This document shows positions 33,555-41,195 of a stretch of DNA of 56,244 nt, piece after piece. The stretch comes from Sphingomonadales bacterium Ga0077557 (lineage in GTDB: Bacteria > Pseudomonadota > Alphaproteobacteria > Sphingomonadales > Sphingomonadaceae). Where the stretch lies: contig LNFI01000003.1 in NCBI GenBank assembly GCA_001464615.1, positions 1 to 56,244 of the forward strand, given 5' to 3'. The position numbers and the translations under genes are program-made. The notes below the pieces were generated by a model. The model did not search any database and was not told the DNA's origin. It saw only the letters and a program-made list of their open reading frames with translations. Within the stretch, counting starts at the first letter, position 1. Each line of letters opens with the position of its first letter.

Positions 33555-34192
33555 TATTCCCCCAGGGCGCGCGCGCGGCGCAGCCAGCCATTGATGTATT
33601 TGGATTGGCTCGGATTGCGGCGAACGATGCCGCGGTAGCGAGCCGCGGCAGCAGCGCGATATGCGTCGACAATCGTCGCCAGGCCATCGGCGCGCTGCAG
33701 AATTGCCGCCAGCTGGCGGCGTGTTTCGGTGCCAATGTCGCCATCGATCGCCAGGTCCGGCACATTGAACCGGTTGTTGCGCGCCACCCGATTGATCGCG
33801 GTCTGCAACAGCTTGCGGGCGGCAACGAGACCACCGTTAACGGCCTGGTCGAACATCATCTCGCCGATCGGCTTGGCGAAGCTGTCGGCATCGAGCCGGT
33901 TCCAGAAACACCGCTGAAATAGCCCCAGCGCGTCGTTCCTCGTCAGCTTACGGATGTCGGCGCCGTCGATATCGCCGTCCATGTCGAGATCGTAATCGGC
34001 GACGCCGTCGCCATTCAGGTCGATCTGACCCTCGGCCACAAGGAACCGGAGCGACACGCCGAGATTGGTCTCGCCGCCGCGATCGACGGGATCGTTCGAA
34101 TGCCCGCCTTCAAAGCCTAGCACTTTCTTTGCCGCGGCCAGATAGCGCGGGCCAAAGGCCGTGACGACGATGTCTGATTCTTGCCCGGTCAT
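33554..34192 (-). CDS. Endolysin: GH108-type muramidase with C-terminal peptidoglycan-binding part
   Basis: A 212-residue lysin. KKVLGFEGGHSNDPVDRGGETNLGVS (22-47) is the GH108/HANA catalytic motif, with E28 the likely catalytic residue. Residues 58-82 insert an aspartate-rich loop (IDLNGDGVADYD then MDGDIDGADIRKLT) that fits two EF-hand-like calcium loops. RCFWNRLDAD and MMFDQAVNGG follow, and GDIGTETRRQLAAIL is the PG-binding-3 part. It has no signal peptide, so a holin is needed. The ATG at 34192 is used rather than TTG 34198; it lies 45.5 bp downstream of the centre of the late-promoter palindrome. First gene of the lysis operon. Confidence 0.9.
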   Translation of the reverse strand: MTGQESDIVVTAFGPRYLAAAKKVLGFEGGHSNDPVDRGGETNLGVSLRFLVAEGQIDLNGDGVADYDLDMDGDIDGADIRKLTRNDALGLFQRCFWNRLDADSFAKPIGEMMFDQAVNGGLVAARKLLQTAINRVARNNRFNVPDLAIDGDIGTETRRQLAAILQRADGLATIVDAYRAAAAARYRGIVRRNPSQSKYINGWLRRARALGE

Positions 34193-34229
34193 GGGCAATG
34201 CTATGGACTGGACGAGGGGACCGCCCGAA

Positions 34230-34245
34230 CCTGAAGAATTTCAGG
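34230..34245 (-). promoter_or_regulatory. Candidate activator (Mor/C-type) site of the lysis/late promoter
   Basis: CCTGAAGAATTTCAGG is a perfect 6-bp dyad with a 4-bp centre, overlapping the stop codon of the Mor-type gene. On the minus strand TAGCAT (34203..34198) could be a -10 with the transcript starting near 34191. The dyad centre would then lie about 45 bp upstream, close to the Mor site in Mu Pm (about -43). A matching site is at 23103..23118. Confidence 0.7.
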
Positions 34246-34663
34246 TGTTGGTCGTGCCAGTGGGGCGATCGAACAGATCGAGTTGCGACTCGGTGTCGCG
34301 CTTCGCCCGCTGATGAGCGTCGATCATGTTGTAGATCTGGCGCTCCGAATAGTCGAAATCGAGCGCGATCTGTTTGATCGTGACGCCGTCGGGCCGATTG
34401 AGCGCGGTTTCAAGTGCGCGCCGCCGGCGCAAATGAGCCTTGGGCAGGTCGATCGTCATGCCGAAATAGTGATCGGCGAGCATATTTGCCGCCTTCAAGC
34501 CGATGGCTTCGGCGATCGGATGATGCACGCCGATCTTGCGGGGGACATAGGTGCGCGTCCCGCCGAGACGCTCCATCAGGCGCGTCACGGCGGTCTGGCC
34601 GATCACTGCGGCCAGTTCATCCTGCAGGTCGCCGCCTGCCCGAATGGGACGCTGCGCGTTCAT
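34241..34663 (-). CDS. mor: Mor-type middle/late transcription activator
   Basis: A 140-residue protein of the Mu Mor/C family: an N-terminal dimerisation part with DELAAVIGQTAVTRLMERLGGTRTYVP (15-41) and a C-terminal helix-turn-helix with GVTIKQIALDFDYSERQIYNMID (about 93-115). Mor and C bind a dyad upstream of Mu promoters and recruit RNA polymerase. Only one family member is visible, so it may combine middle and late roles. Its stop lies inside a perfect palindrome that is a probable target. It overlaps the small membrane protein stop by 4 bp. Confidence 0.9.
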   Translation of the reverse strand: MNAQRPIRAGGDLQDELAAVIGQTAVTRLMERLGGTRTYVPRKIGVHHPIAEAIGLKAANMLADHYFGMTIDLPKAHLRRRRALETALNRPDGVTIKQIALDFDYSERQIYNMIDAHQRAKRDTESQLDLFDRPTGTTNT

Positions 34664-34845
34664 CGGATCAGCAGCATCACCAGATAGGCGATATCGACGC
34701 CGATCATCACGCCGATCGCGGTGGGGACGATGAGGAACAGCAAGTGGCGATCGCGCGACGCGCGAGGGCGACGGACGAGCGGCAGCCGCGCAAATTCAGC
34801 ATCACGGCCCACCACGCGGCGACGGGAAAGCAGCCGCCCGATCAT
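34660..34845 (-). CDS. Small single-span membrane protein
   Basis: A 61-residue protein: basic N-terminal 34 residues (many Arg) and one hydrophobic segment (about 35-58, LLFLIVPTAIGVMIGVDIAYLVMLL). It overlaps both neighbours by 4 bp (gemA stop and mor start), which argues it is real. The function is unknown; a holin or antiholin role is possible because of size and placement near lysis control. Confidence 0.65.
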   Translation of the reverse strand: MIGRLLSRRRVVGRDAEFARLPLVRRPRASRDRHLLFLIVPTAIGVMIGVDIAYLVMLLIR

Positions 34846-35588
34846 GCCGCGTTGCCCGACGCCGGAGGTTTCGCCGCGTGCAGTGTCGTCGCGAACACCG
34901 CCGCAACCTGGTCGAGCGACTCAACGCCCCATGTCAGGAAAAACCCGTCAAGCTCGAGCCCGCCAAACTCGCGCGCGGCACGGTCGATGTTCCAGCCTGG
35001 CGCAATCAGTCCGGCCGCGCGCAGCTTGCCAAACAGCGTCTCGACAAGCCGGCGCTTCAGCACCAGCAGATGTGCGCCAGGCTTCACGCCTGTTAGGTCC
35101 TGCGACCATCCCGCGCGCTCTGCCATAGCCTTCAGCGCCTCGATCAGCCGATATCCCAGCGACTGGTTCGCCCATTGTAGCTTGGCGACCTTCAGCTGGG
35201 CGCAGGCAAAGGCCTCCAGCGCCTGTTCGGATGGGTTGCGAACGACGCCGAGCTGATGGAGCGAGATCCACAAAGCGCGCGCCTTGCGCGCCACCGGATG
35301 ATCGGCAGGGCGGGCCTTGCCGGCAGTACGGCCGGGCGTGACGGCCGCAAAGCCGAGCCGCTCGAACTCCTTCAATGCGGCAACCAGCTCGGCGGCGTTG
35401 CAGTCGCCAGCGCTGGCATGGCCGGTGATGCGGATCAGCACCGCCTGATAGTCGTCGTCCGCAAGGCCAAGCTGCTTTTTGGCGACGTGCACCTTGGCGA
35501 TCAGCGAACGGCGACGCTGCTGACCAGCGTCAAACCGGGCCGGAACGCCGTTGGAGCGCCGGGGCAGAGCGGGGGCAGTGATGCTCAT
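34842..35588 (-). CDS. gemA: GemA-like regulatory protein (Mu gp16 family)
   Basis: A 248-residue protein with the gp16/GemA N-terminal domain: RRSLIAKVHVAKKQLGLADDDYQAVLIRITGHASAGDCNAAELVAALKEFERLGF is its diagnostic stretch (about 26-80; quoted in part only as AKKQLGLADDDYQAVL). The C-terminal half adds LWISLHQLGVVRNPSEQALEAFAC and is longer than Mu GemA. Mu GemA changes host gene expression and DNA supercoiling. It follows the DnaA-like gene with a 4-bp overlap. Confidence 0.88.
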   Translation of the reverse strand: MSITAPALPRRSNGVPARFDAGQQRRRSLIAKVHVAKKQLGLADDDYQAVLIRITGHASAGDCNAAELVAALKEFERLGFAAVTPGRTAGKARPADHPVARKARALWISLHQLGVVRNPSEQALEAFACAQLKVAKLQWANQSLGYRLIEALKAMAERAGWSQDLTGVKPGAHLLVLKRRLVETLFGKLRAAGLIAPGWNIDRAAREFGGLELDGFFLTWGVESLDQVAAVFATTLHAAKPPASGNAA

Positions 35589-36037
35589 GCCCGTGCCTCT
35601 CGCGCCTGCAGCCCGCCAGCCTGTTCGATCCGATCGAGCAGCCGAGTAGTGAGCAGGGCAAACGCCGGATCACGCCCGCGCATCGACTCCGCCTTGCGCA
35701 ACAGCGACAGGATCGTCGTGTGATGTCGGTCGCCCAGCAGTACACCGATCTGATTCAGGCTGCGCCCCAGGCCAACGGTCGACACCCATGCGATTGCTGC
35801 GCGGGCACGCACCAGCCGGGCTTCTCGCGAAATACCGGTGATCGCGCTTACGTGCAGCCCCATCTCAAACGATGTCCAGCCGATCACGGCCGAAATGCCG
35901 ATCGGTGGTGCGGTGATTTCGATGGGATCAAGCTCGGGCGCGATCGGCACGGCATGCCGATCGGCGAGCTTCGCAATCGAGTGACCGATCAGTGCGATTA
36001 GCGCCGGATCAGGACGTTGATAGTTTCGAACGATCAT
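35585..36037 (-). CDS. DnaA domain IV-like DNA-binding protein
   Basis: A 150-residue protein whose residues 60-125 match the DnaA C-terminal DNA-binding domain: ITGISREARLVRARAAIAW (DnaA: helix with S-R-x-x-x-x-x-x-R), LNQIGVLLGDRHHTTILSLLRK (102-108 GDRHHTT = the DnaA signature GxRDHTT). The AAA ATPase domain is missing. The N-terminal 60 residues are not recognised. It lies between MuB and GemA, so it may direct phage or host replication proteins to DnaA-box-like DNA, or compete with host DnaA. Start at ATG 36037 overlaps the 41-residue gene upstream. Confidence 0.85.
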   Translation of the reverse strand: MIVRNYQRPDPALIALIGHSIAKLADRHAVPIAPELDPIEITAPPIGISAVIGWTSFEMGLHVSAITGISREARLVRARAAIAWVSTVGLGRSLNQIGVLLGDRHHTTILSLLRKAESMRGRDPAFALLTTRLLDRIEQAGGLQAREARA

Positions 36038-36159
36038 GGTCGTCCTCCTTCCAGGAACAGGGCGATTATGCGTGGCAGCGCTGGGGCCAGCGTATTGAGG
36101 AGCACGCCGGCGACTGCAGTCGCGGCGATGGCGAAAAGCAGGGTGGCGATGATCGTCAT
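36034..36159 (-). CDS. 41-residue single-span membrane peptide
   Basis: A short frame of 41 codons: MTIIATLLFAIAATAVAGVL, a Leu/Ala-rich span, then a short tail ending LEGGRP. Its ATG overlaps the MuB stop (ATGA, 36156..36159) and its stop overlaps the DnaA-like start (ATGA, 36034..36037). GGAGG inside its last codons is the ribosome site for the next gene. The double overlap and the clear membrane span support that it is translated; function unknown. Confidence 0.65.
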   Translation of the reverse strand: MTIIATLLFAIAATAVAGVLLNTLAPALPRIIALFLEGGRP

Positions 36160-37112
36160 GCCGGAGTTTGCCGGGTCGACAGATGGGCCCAAGCGTCGTG
36201 CATATGAGTGATCTTCACCGTATCGCGCTCAGTGGCGGCGAGCATGGACGCGGTTTCCATCAGCATCGTGCACGTCCGCAGACCGCCCGGTTTCTTGGCG
36301 ATTTCGACCAGAAAGGCGCGCTGGTCGTCTGCTTCGACGTTCCAGGCGTCAGCGAGCGCCAGCGCATCGCCGTCCATTGGCCCGCGAAAGATCATCCGCT
36401 GCGCAACCCGGCTGGCCAGCCGCGCGAAGGCGTCCTTCCGGCTGCCAAGGGTCAGCCGGGTCAGCACATCTTCGTTGCCCACAAGGCAAATGCCGATCCC
36501 CGTCGCGTCATGCCAGCCGCGGATTTCCTCCAGCGCCTTTTCGCTGGTGTGCTGAGCCTCGTCGATCACGATCAGACCACCGCTACCGCGCACCATCGAC
36601 ATGACCCGTCTTGTCAGTGCCAACGGCGTTCCCTTGGCATCGCGCTCGCCCAGGCTTTCCAGCACTTGTTGCTGCATCGTGTTCACGCCCGCCGTGGACG
36701 GCATCATGGTAGCGACCCAGACATTGGAGACGCTCGCCTGATAGTGGCGAACCGCACGCGACTTGCTGGTGCCCGGAGCGCCGGCAACGAGCGTGATGCG
36801 ACCACGCTGGGCAATTGAGAGCATCGTGATGATGCGACGCGACGTCGGCGTTTCGAAATACGCCGGTGGATCGGGCATGTCGAAAGCGATCTCCGCCTGC
36901 GAGATCAGCAACTGGCGATAGCGATAGATCGCCTCGGCGATCTTGGCGTTGTTGCCCGCGTAGGTATCGTTGGCGAATGCGCTGAGCGTCGACATTTTGA
37001 CGTCGAGCTTCGGCGCCAGTTGCGACCAGGACAGGCCGGTCTCGGCCTTGTGGTCATTGAGCCACTTGCGCTGCTCGGCGATGTCGATGGGTAGTGCCTC
37101 GGGATTGTTCAT
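36156..37112 (-). CDS. MuB-like AAA+ target-selection ATPase
   Basis: A 318-residue MuB homologue. An N-terminal HTH part (about 10-60, WSQLAPKLDVKMSTLSAFAND) precedes the ATPase: Walker A GAPGTSKS (111-118), Walker B IVIDEAQ (181-187), and a VGNE sensor-like segment near 213. The C-terminal domain has IAKKPGGLRTCTMLMETAS. MuB coats target DNA and brings it to the transposase, and gives target immunity. The start ATG at 37112 has AAAGGA upstream; the longer frame to 37337 overlaps the small acidic gene and was cut. Confidence 0.93.
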   Translation of the reverse strand: MNNPEALPIDIAEQRKWLNDHKAETGLSWSQLAPKLDVKMSTLSAFANDTYAGNNAKIAEAIYRYRQLLISQAEIAFDMPDPPAYFETPTSRRIITMLSIAQRGRITLVAGAPGTSKSRAVRHYQASVSNVWVATMMPSTAGVNTMQQQVLESLGERDAKGTPLALTRRVMSMVRGSGGLIVIDEAQHTSEKALEEIRGWHDATGIGICLVGNEDVLTRLTLGSRKDAFARLASRVAQRMIFRGPMDGDALALADAWNVEADDQRAFLVEIAKKPGGLRTCTMLMETASMLAATERDTVKITHMHDAWAHLSTRQTPA

Positions 37113-37197
37113 GATACGCGTCCTTTGCTTTGGATGTTCTTTTCCAGGGGTCCGGGCCGGCCGCGCGCGCGTTGCACCGCACGCGCGGCCTTGAGCT

Positions 37198-37434
37198 TCA
37201 CAGGTCGATGAATTGCATTGGCAGCTCGACGTCGTCGGTATTGTCGACGACCATCGGCCGGAATTCGGTGTCGTCCGGCATCTCGACCAGAGTGAGCGGC
37301 TCGCCGTCATAGTCGTCGAGGCCGAGCTCGAATTCATCGACGCCGAATGGGAAATCCTCGGGCTTTGCGGGCTTGATCATCGCGGCTCGCGATTTGCCCG
37401 CTTGATCAACGTAAAGTGCTAGCCATCTGGCCAT
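37198..37434 (-). CDS. Small acidic protein between transposase and MuB genes
   Basis: A 78-residue protein with a short basic start (MARWLALYVDQAGKSRAAMIKP) followed by a strongly acidic stretch (residues 30-75, with ELGLDDYDGEPLTLVEMPDD). AAGGAG lies 9 nt before the ATG at 37434. I do not recognise the family. Its place between A and B suggests a role near transposition or simply a phage accessory; the acidic patch could mimic DNA. Confidence 0.65.
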   Translation of the reverse strand: MARWLALYVDQAGKSRAAMIKPAKPEDFPFGVDEFELGLDDYDGEPLTLVEMPDDTEFRPMVVDNTDDVELPMQFIDL

Positions 37435-37472
37435 CGTTCATCTCCTTCAGCCCGGAAAGCGCCGGGCGCGCA

Positions 37473-39407
37473 TCACTTCACCAGCTGCAGCTTGCCGAGC
37501 CGGTCGAGGACGGGATTGAGCGGCATTTCATGAGCTTCTGAGACGGGCTTCAGCGCCGCGGCTGTTTGGCCGCGATGGCGGACTGGCTGGATCACGCTTG
37601 GCTGCGGCCGGGCGTTTTCGTCTTCGTAATCGGGGAGCAGCGCGGCCAGGTCGGCGACGGCGAGCAGGTCCTCGGCCTTCTCGGCATCGCGTACCAGGCG
37701 ACGCAATTCCGATTCCTGCGAACGCCGCTTGTTGGCAGCCGCCCGATCGAAAAAGCCGGACTTCTCGATCACCGGTACCGCTGCGATCAGTCGGCCTTCG
37801 CGGTCATAGGCAAAGACTTCGCCGTGGAGATTGTCCGGATCGAACCGTACGGTCACCATTTTGCCGGCATGATCGGCCAGCTCCGGCGTCCAGTAGCGGT
37901 TACCATCGAGCGTGATCGTGCCCGACTGGCGATCGCAGCGACGCTCCTCGGCGGTTAGCAGCGCCAGGCGCAGCTGCTCGGGCGTGGCCTTGCCGATCGG
38001 CGAAACGGCATAGGATTCGGCGAAGGTCGCGTCGAAGCTGCGGCCCTGCGCGATTTCGGTGCGGCGTCCCTCGCGGCGGTTATGCTCGGCGATACCGGCA
38101 TCGACATAGCGCTTGAACACATCGAGCGGGATCGCCTTGCTGCCGTAATTCTCGGGCTTCGCGTCGGGTCGGTTGCCCGTATACGCGCCCGCGAAACGCG
38201 GGTGCTTGGCGATCGACTGGCAGAAATCGCGAAAGCCGCGCTCGATCGGTTTGGACTGGCCGCGATACGGCATTGCCCACTTCACCTGAATGCCCAGCGC
38301 TGGCAGCACGCCGGTTGGGTCTTCATCCTTGATCTTGAAGCGGAACCGCGTTTTCGCGCCGCCGGTGATCGTCTTTGATGCGAAAGCGCGACCGTTATCG
38401 AGCACGCACATCTTGGGGATGCCCCAGTCGCGGAACAGATCCGCGAACACCAACCGGGTCGACAGGGCCGATTCGCTCTCGTCGATCCGCCAGGCCAGAA
38501 ATTTGCGGCTATACAGGTCCTGCACCGCCACCATCAGCGGGCGACCGATGCGCCCATCGGGCCACTGGACGAACACGTCGAACTTGTGACCGTCGATGTT
38601 GACGGCTTCCATCGCATGCAGGTCCAGCACTGATCGCTGCTGGGGCGGCAAGGTGCGGCGCAGTGCCTCGGCGCCGGCGCGCTTGGCCACGATCAATCGG
38701 CTATCGACTTCGCGCTCCAGTTTGCGGCGCAACGTGCGCTCGCATGGCACATCGATGCCCAGCGGGACGGCGAAAGCGATCAGTCGGCGATAACAATCGC
38801 TGAAGGTCGGCTGCTCTGGCCGCAGATAATCTGATTTGATGAATTGCCACGCCTCGGGCGCGACGGCCGCCTCGCTGCCGCCGCCGCCACGGCGCGGCGC
38901 GAGATACGGCAGGCGATCGGACGGATCGACGCCGTCGAGCAGGCCGATCCAGCTCCAAAGCGTCGATGGACCGACCTCATTGGCCGCGGCGGTCGATGCC
39001 ACCGCTGCCGATCGCGTCATGCCCTGCTGTTCGAAAGCGTCGACCTGGGCGATAATGCCGGCCCGACGGATCGCCTCGGCCTTGGTTTTGGCATTGCAGC
39101 CCTCATACCAGCGCCAGAGCTGCGTAGTGCGGGTCTCCGGCGCGTCGGTAACATCGGCGACGATGGCGACGCCTCGACGCGCCAGCTCGGCGCGCGCCGA
39201 TGCCGGCAGCACATCGATATGAAATTCCATGCCGCCACCCCGCGCCTGGCGCGGCTGCGCAAGCGGCTGGCCAGCTGGGCTCGTTTCGAACAGCCAGCTG
39301 GGCGCATGATCCTCGTTGATCTTGCGCTTCGATTTGGGCAGCCCAGGCAGCGAAAGCGCTGCCAGTTCGGCGGCCGTGAACCAGATTTTCCCCCCGGCAG
39401 GCTTCAC
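37473..39407 (-). CDS. Mu-type DDE transposase (MuA)
   Basis: A 644-residue transposase. The N-terminus (IWFTAAELAALSLPGLP) is the winged-helix enhancer-binding part of MuA; two further HTH subdomains follow (about 90-240). The DDE core: D272 in NIDGHKFD, D337 in VLDNGRAF and E389 in KPIERGF, nearly the same spacing as Mu D269/D336/E392. The C-terminal Mu beta-barrel and a basic tail with RRSQESELRRLVRDAEKAEDLLAV (MuB/ClpX contact region) are present. It cuts and joins the phage ends at the 22-bp sites described. GTG start at 39407 overlaps the previous stop (GTGA). Confidence 0.96.
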   Translation of the reverse strand: MKPAGGKIWFTAAELAALSLPGLPKSKRKINEDHAPSWLFETSPAGQPLAQPRQARGGGMEFHIDVLPASARAELARRGVAIVADVTDAPETRTTQLWRWYEGCNAKTKAEAIRRAGIIAQVDAFEQQGMTRSAAVASTAAANEVGPSTLWSWIGLLDGVDPSDRLPYLAPRRGGGGSEAAVAPEAWQFIKSDYLRPEQPTFSDCYRRLIAFAVPLGIDVPCERTLRRKLEREVDSRLIVAKRAGAEALRRTLPPQQRSVLDLHAMEAVNIDGHKFDVFVQWPDGRIGRPLMVAVQDLYSRKFLAWRIDESESALSTRLVFADLFRDWGIPKMCVLDNGRAFASKTITGGAKTRFRFKIKDEDPTGVLPALGIQVKWAMPYRGQSKPIERGFRDFCQSIAKHPRFAGAYTGNRPDAKPENYGSKAIPLDVFKRYVDAGIAEHNRREGRRTEIAQGRSFDATFAESYAVSPIGKATPEQLRLALLTAEERRCDRQSGTITLDGNRYWTPELADHAGKMVTVRFDPDNLHGEVFAYDREGRLIAAVPVIEKSGFFDRAAANKRRSQESELRRLVRDAEKAEDLLAVADLAALLPDYEDENARPQPSVIQPVRHRGQTAAALKPVSEAHEMPLNPVLDRLGKLQLVK

Positions 39408-39625
39408 TTGGCAAAGCCCCCCGAAACGTGATCGCGATCGCGATCACGTTTCGCCAATCGGGTAGCCAATGCTTCCCGAGCGCGGTGCTGGCGGGCTACC
39501 ATTTCGGCGCCCGAGCCTGCGGCCATCGCGGCGATCAGCGTCGTTGTCGTTCGATCCGGGTCGGCGATCGCCGCCGCGAGGCGCGCGCGACGGACTGCAA
39601 GTTCGAGAGTCGCGTCTGCACTCAT
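39404..39625 (-). CDS. Small helical phage protein upstream of the transposase gene
   Basis: A 73-residue Ala/Arg-rich, mostly helical protein (LELAVRRARLAAAIADPDRTT near the start; REALATRLAKRDRDRDH near the end). It overlaps the previous gene (ATGA) and the transposase gene (GTGA), so it is translated in series. No family recognised; perhaps a small DNA-binding or regulatory protein. Confidence 0.6.
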   Translation of the reverse strand: MSADATLELAVRRARLAAAIADPDRTTTTLIAAMAAGSGAEMVARQHRAREALATRLAKRDRDRDHVSGGFAK

Positions 39626-40083
39626 GGATGGCGATCCCTTTCGATTGGCTGGGCTTTCCCGCCACGCAAATGCTTGATTTCACCGTCGAGCCGCTCGCGC
39701 TGAGCCAACAAATGGCCGAGCCGCGCGGCATAGATTTCGTCGCCCCAAAGGATGCGCCCGCCCAGGCGGTGAACGGCTTCCTCGATCAACGCCGCATTCT
39801 GCGTGACGCTCATCAGCGCGATCGCTTTGCCGAAACTGATATTGTGGGTGTCGCGCGCCGGCGATGCGTAGGCGTCGAGCATCCAGCGCGACACGTCCTC
39901 GCCAATCGCCGCTGATACCGCGCCAGCAATCTCTTCACGGCTGCGCGCATCGTCCTTCAGCATCGCGCCGACTTCCGCAGCCACCCAGGCCTCGATACCG
40001 GCATGCGCGGCGGGACCCGCCACGGGGCGCGCCGACGTGAACAGGTCTATCTGGCGGGGATCGGAGGCGCCGCGACGCTTCAT
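39622..40083 (-). CDS. Phage early protein of unknown function
   Basis: A 153-residue protein. KRRGASDPRQIDLFTSARP at the start, HAGIEAWVAAEVGAMLKDDARSREEIAGAVSAAIGEDVSRWMLDAYASPARDTHNIS in the centre (cited as landmarks EEIAGAVSAAIGEDVS and MLDAYASPARDTHNIS). The centre looks like a helix-turn-helix with a conserved A-S-x-x-R-x-x-x-N-I motif that is common in early proteins of Mu-like phages. The end has LLAQRERLDGEIKHLRGG. The ATG at 40083 overlaps the previous stop; the 45 codons upstream belong to another gene's shadow. Confidence 0.7.
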   Translation of the reverse strand: MKRRGASDPRQIDLFTSARPVAGPAAHAGIEAWVAAEVGAMLKDDARSREEIAGAVSAAIGEDVSRWMLDAYASPARDTHNISFGKAIALMSVTQNAALIEEAVHRLGGRILWGDEIYAARLGHLLAQRERLDGEIKHLRGGKAQPIERDRHP

Positions 40084-40355
40084 TGGCGCGCCTCCCACCG
40101 GCTGCACGCGGGCGAGCTGGTCGAAATGGGAATCTTGCCGCCTAATGGGCCGCGCCTCTTGGCGATGGCGCAACCCGAGGCATACTCGTTGCCCTTTACG
40201 CCGCAGATGTACCGACACGAATGGCAGGTTTCACCGGCAGGCCCGCTGCCGGGTGCGGCGGCATAGCCTCGCTTGGGCCGGATCGACGCGATCAGATCGC
40301 GGCCCTGCCCGAACGGCGCATCGAGCGCGGCCTGGATGCGCGGATCAACCGGCAT
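40080..40355 (-). CDS. Small Cys-rich phage protein
   Basis: A 91-residue protein with a compact Cys cluster: CHSCRYICG (C44, C47, C51), GCAIAKR (C62) and a C-terminal CSRWEA, which could bind zinc or iron-sulphur. The pattern CxxC...C...C...C-x-R-W is common in short proteins of alphaproteobacterial phages, but its role is unknown. It overlaps the following gene by 4 bp. Confidence 0.65.
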   Translation of the reverse strand: MPVDPRIQAALDAPFGQGRDLIASIRPKRGYAAAPGSGPAGETCHSCRYICGVKGNEYASGCAIAKRRGPLGGKIPISTSSPACSRWEARQ

Positions 40356-40405
40356 TAGCCAGCATCCCCGCTGCGATACCGCTTAGGCCGACGCCGGAAC
40401 GCGGA

Positions 40406-40702
40406 TCAGGTAGGGATTTCGCACCATTGTGGAATCGGCTTTTCGGGATCACCGCCGAGGCGCTGAGCCGCTCTGGCTGAACTTGCCCCGACGACGTAGC
40501 ACCCGCATGTGGCCGTGATCGGCGGGTAAAGGCTCGTCCAGAATCGATGGTCAGGGGGCAAAGCAAGCCCGTCCAGGTCTTCGTGCTGGTCCTCGCAGCC
40601 GATACTGTCGTGACGATAGACCCAGAATTCGAAACCGCCCGCCCGCAATTGTTCCAGGCGCTCCTTTGCGTAGTCGGTGAAATGTTTGTTTGTTTCGTCC
40701 AT
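40406..40702 (-). CDS. Stand-alone copy of the gpF-type Cys motif domain
   Basis: A 98-residue protein (MDETNKHFTDYAKERLEQLRAGG...). Residues about 45-75 read EDLDGLALPPDHRFWTSLYPP then CGCYVVGA. This aligns with the Cys motif of the head protein at 23247..24902 (HGTILPVDHPWWDTHYPP, then CGWGCRC): G-x-x-L-P-x-D-H-x-x-W-x-x-x-Y-P-P and C-x-C. So an early gene encodes the isolated end of a head morphogenesis domain. AAAGGAGC lies upstream of ATG 40702. The longer frame to 41146 was cut because it overlaps the ASCH-like gene. Confidence 0.75.
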   Translation of the reverse strand: MDETNKHFTDYAKERLEQLRAGGFEFWVYRHDSIGCEDQHEDLDGLALPPDHRFWTSLYPPITATCGCYVVGASSARAAQRLGGDPEKPIPQWCEIPT

Positions 40703-40760
40703 GCCTTGGCTCCTTTCAGAGAGAAGCAAAGCGCTGGAGCGAAGGGATAGCAACCGCTCA

Positions 40761-41195
40761 TCACAGTGGCTCCCAGCGGATAACGACGCCGGAGAAGCCG
40801 CCAAGGCCATGATGCTTTGCCCAGAATTTGGCCATGCGGCGCGCGGAAAGGCCATCGTGTAGGCGGTCGGGATCAAACCCGTCAGCTTTGGCGAATGTCT
40901 CGATCTCGGTGTGGGTTTGCGCCCTTCCATCGATCGACATCCGACCAATATATGCCGACCATTCAGGCTGATTATCCAGCCAGTTGCAGTAAAAAACGAT
41001 CTCGATCGGCCGCACGTCGACGCACACGGGGTCGATATCGAGCAGCTTGCGACACTGACGGGTGCGCATGCCGGTGTAGAGCTGGAGCCGCTCACCGACG
41101 CGGGCATGACGCTTCCGATCGGCGCGCACAGTCTGCCGCTTGGCAAGCGTCGCTACCTGGTCGGCAAATTGCGGGGCGAACGAATAGGCGACCAT
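40761..41195 (-). CDS. ASCH-like (PUA-fold) phage protein
   Basis: A 144-residue protein. AYSFAPQFADQVATLAKRQTVRADRKRHARVGERLQLYTGMRTRQCRKL is the typical front of phage ASCH-like proteins; shorter landmarks are KRQTVRADRKRHARVGE (17-33) and LYTGMRTRQCR (about 39-49). ASCH domains have a PUA-like fold and probably bind RNA or modified bases; some are RNases. Its ATG shares bases with the upstream stop (TAATG). Confidence 0.75.
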   Translation of the reverse strand: MVAYSFAPQFADQVATLAKRQTVRADRKRHARVGERLQLYTGMRTRQCRKLLDIDPVCVDVRPIEIVFYCNWLDNQPEWSAYIGRMSIDGRAQTHTEIETFAKADGFDPDRLHDGLSARRMAKFWAKHHGLGGFSGVVIRWEPL

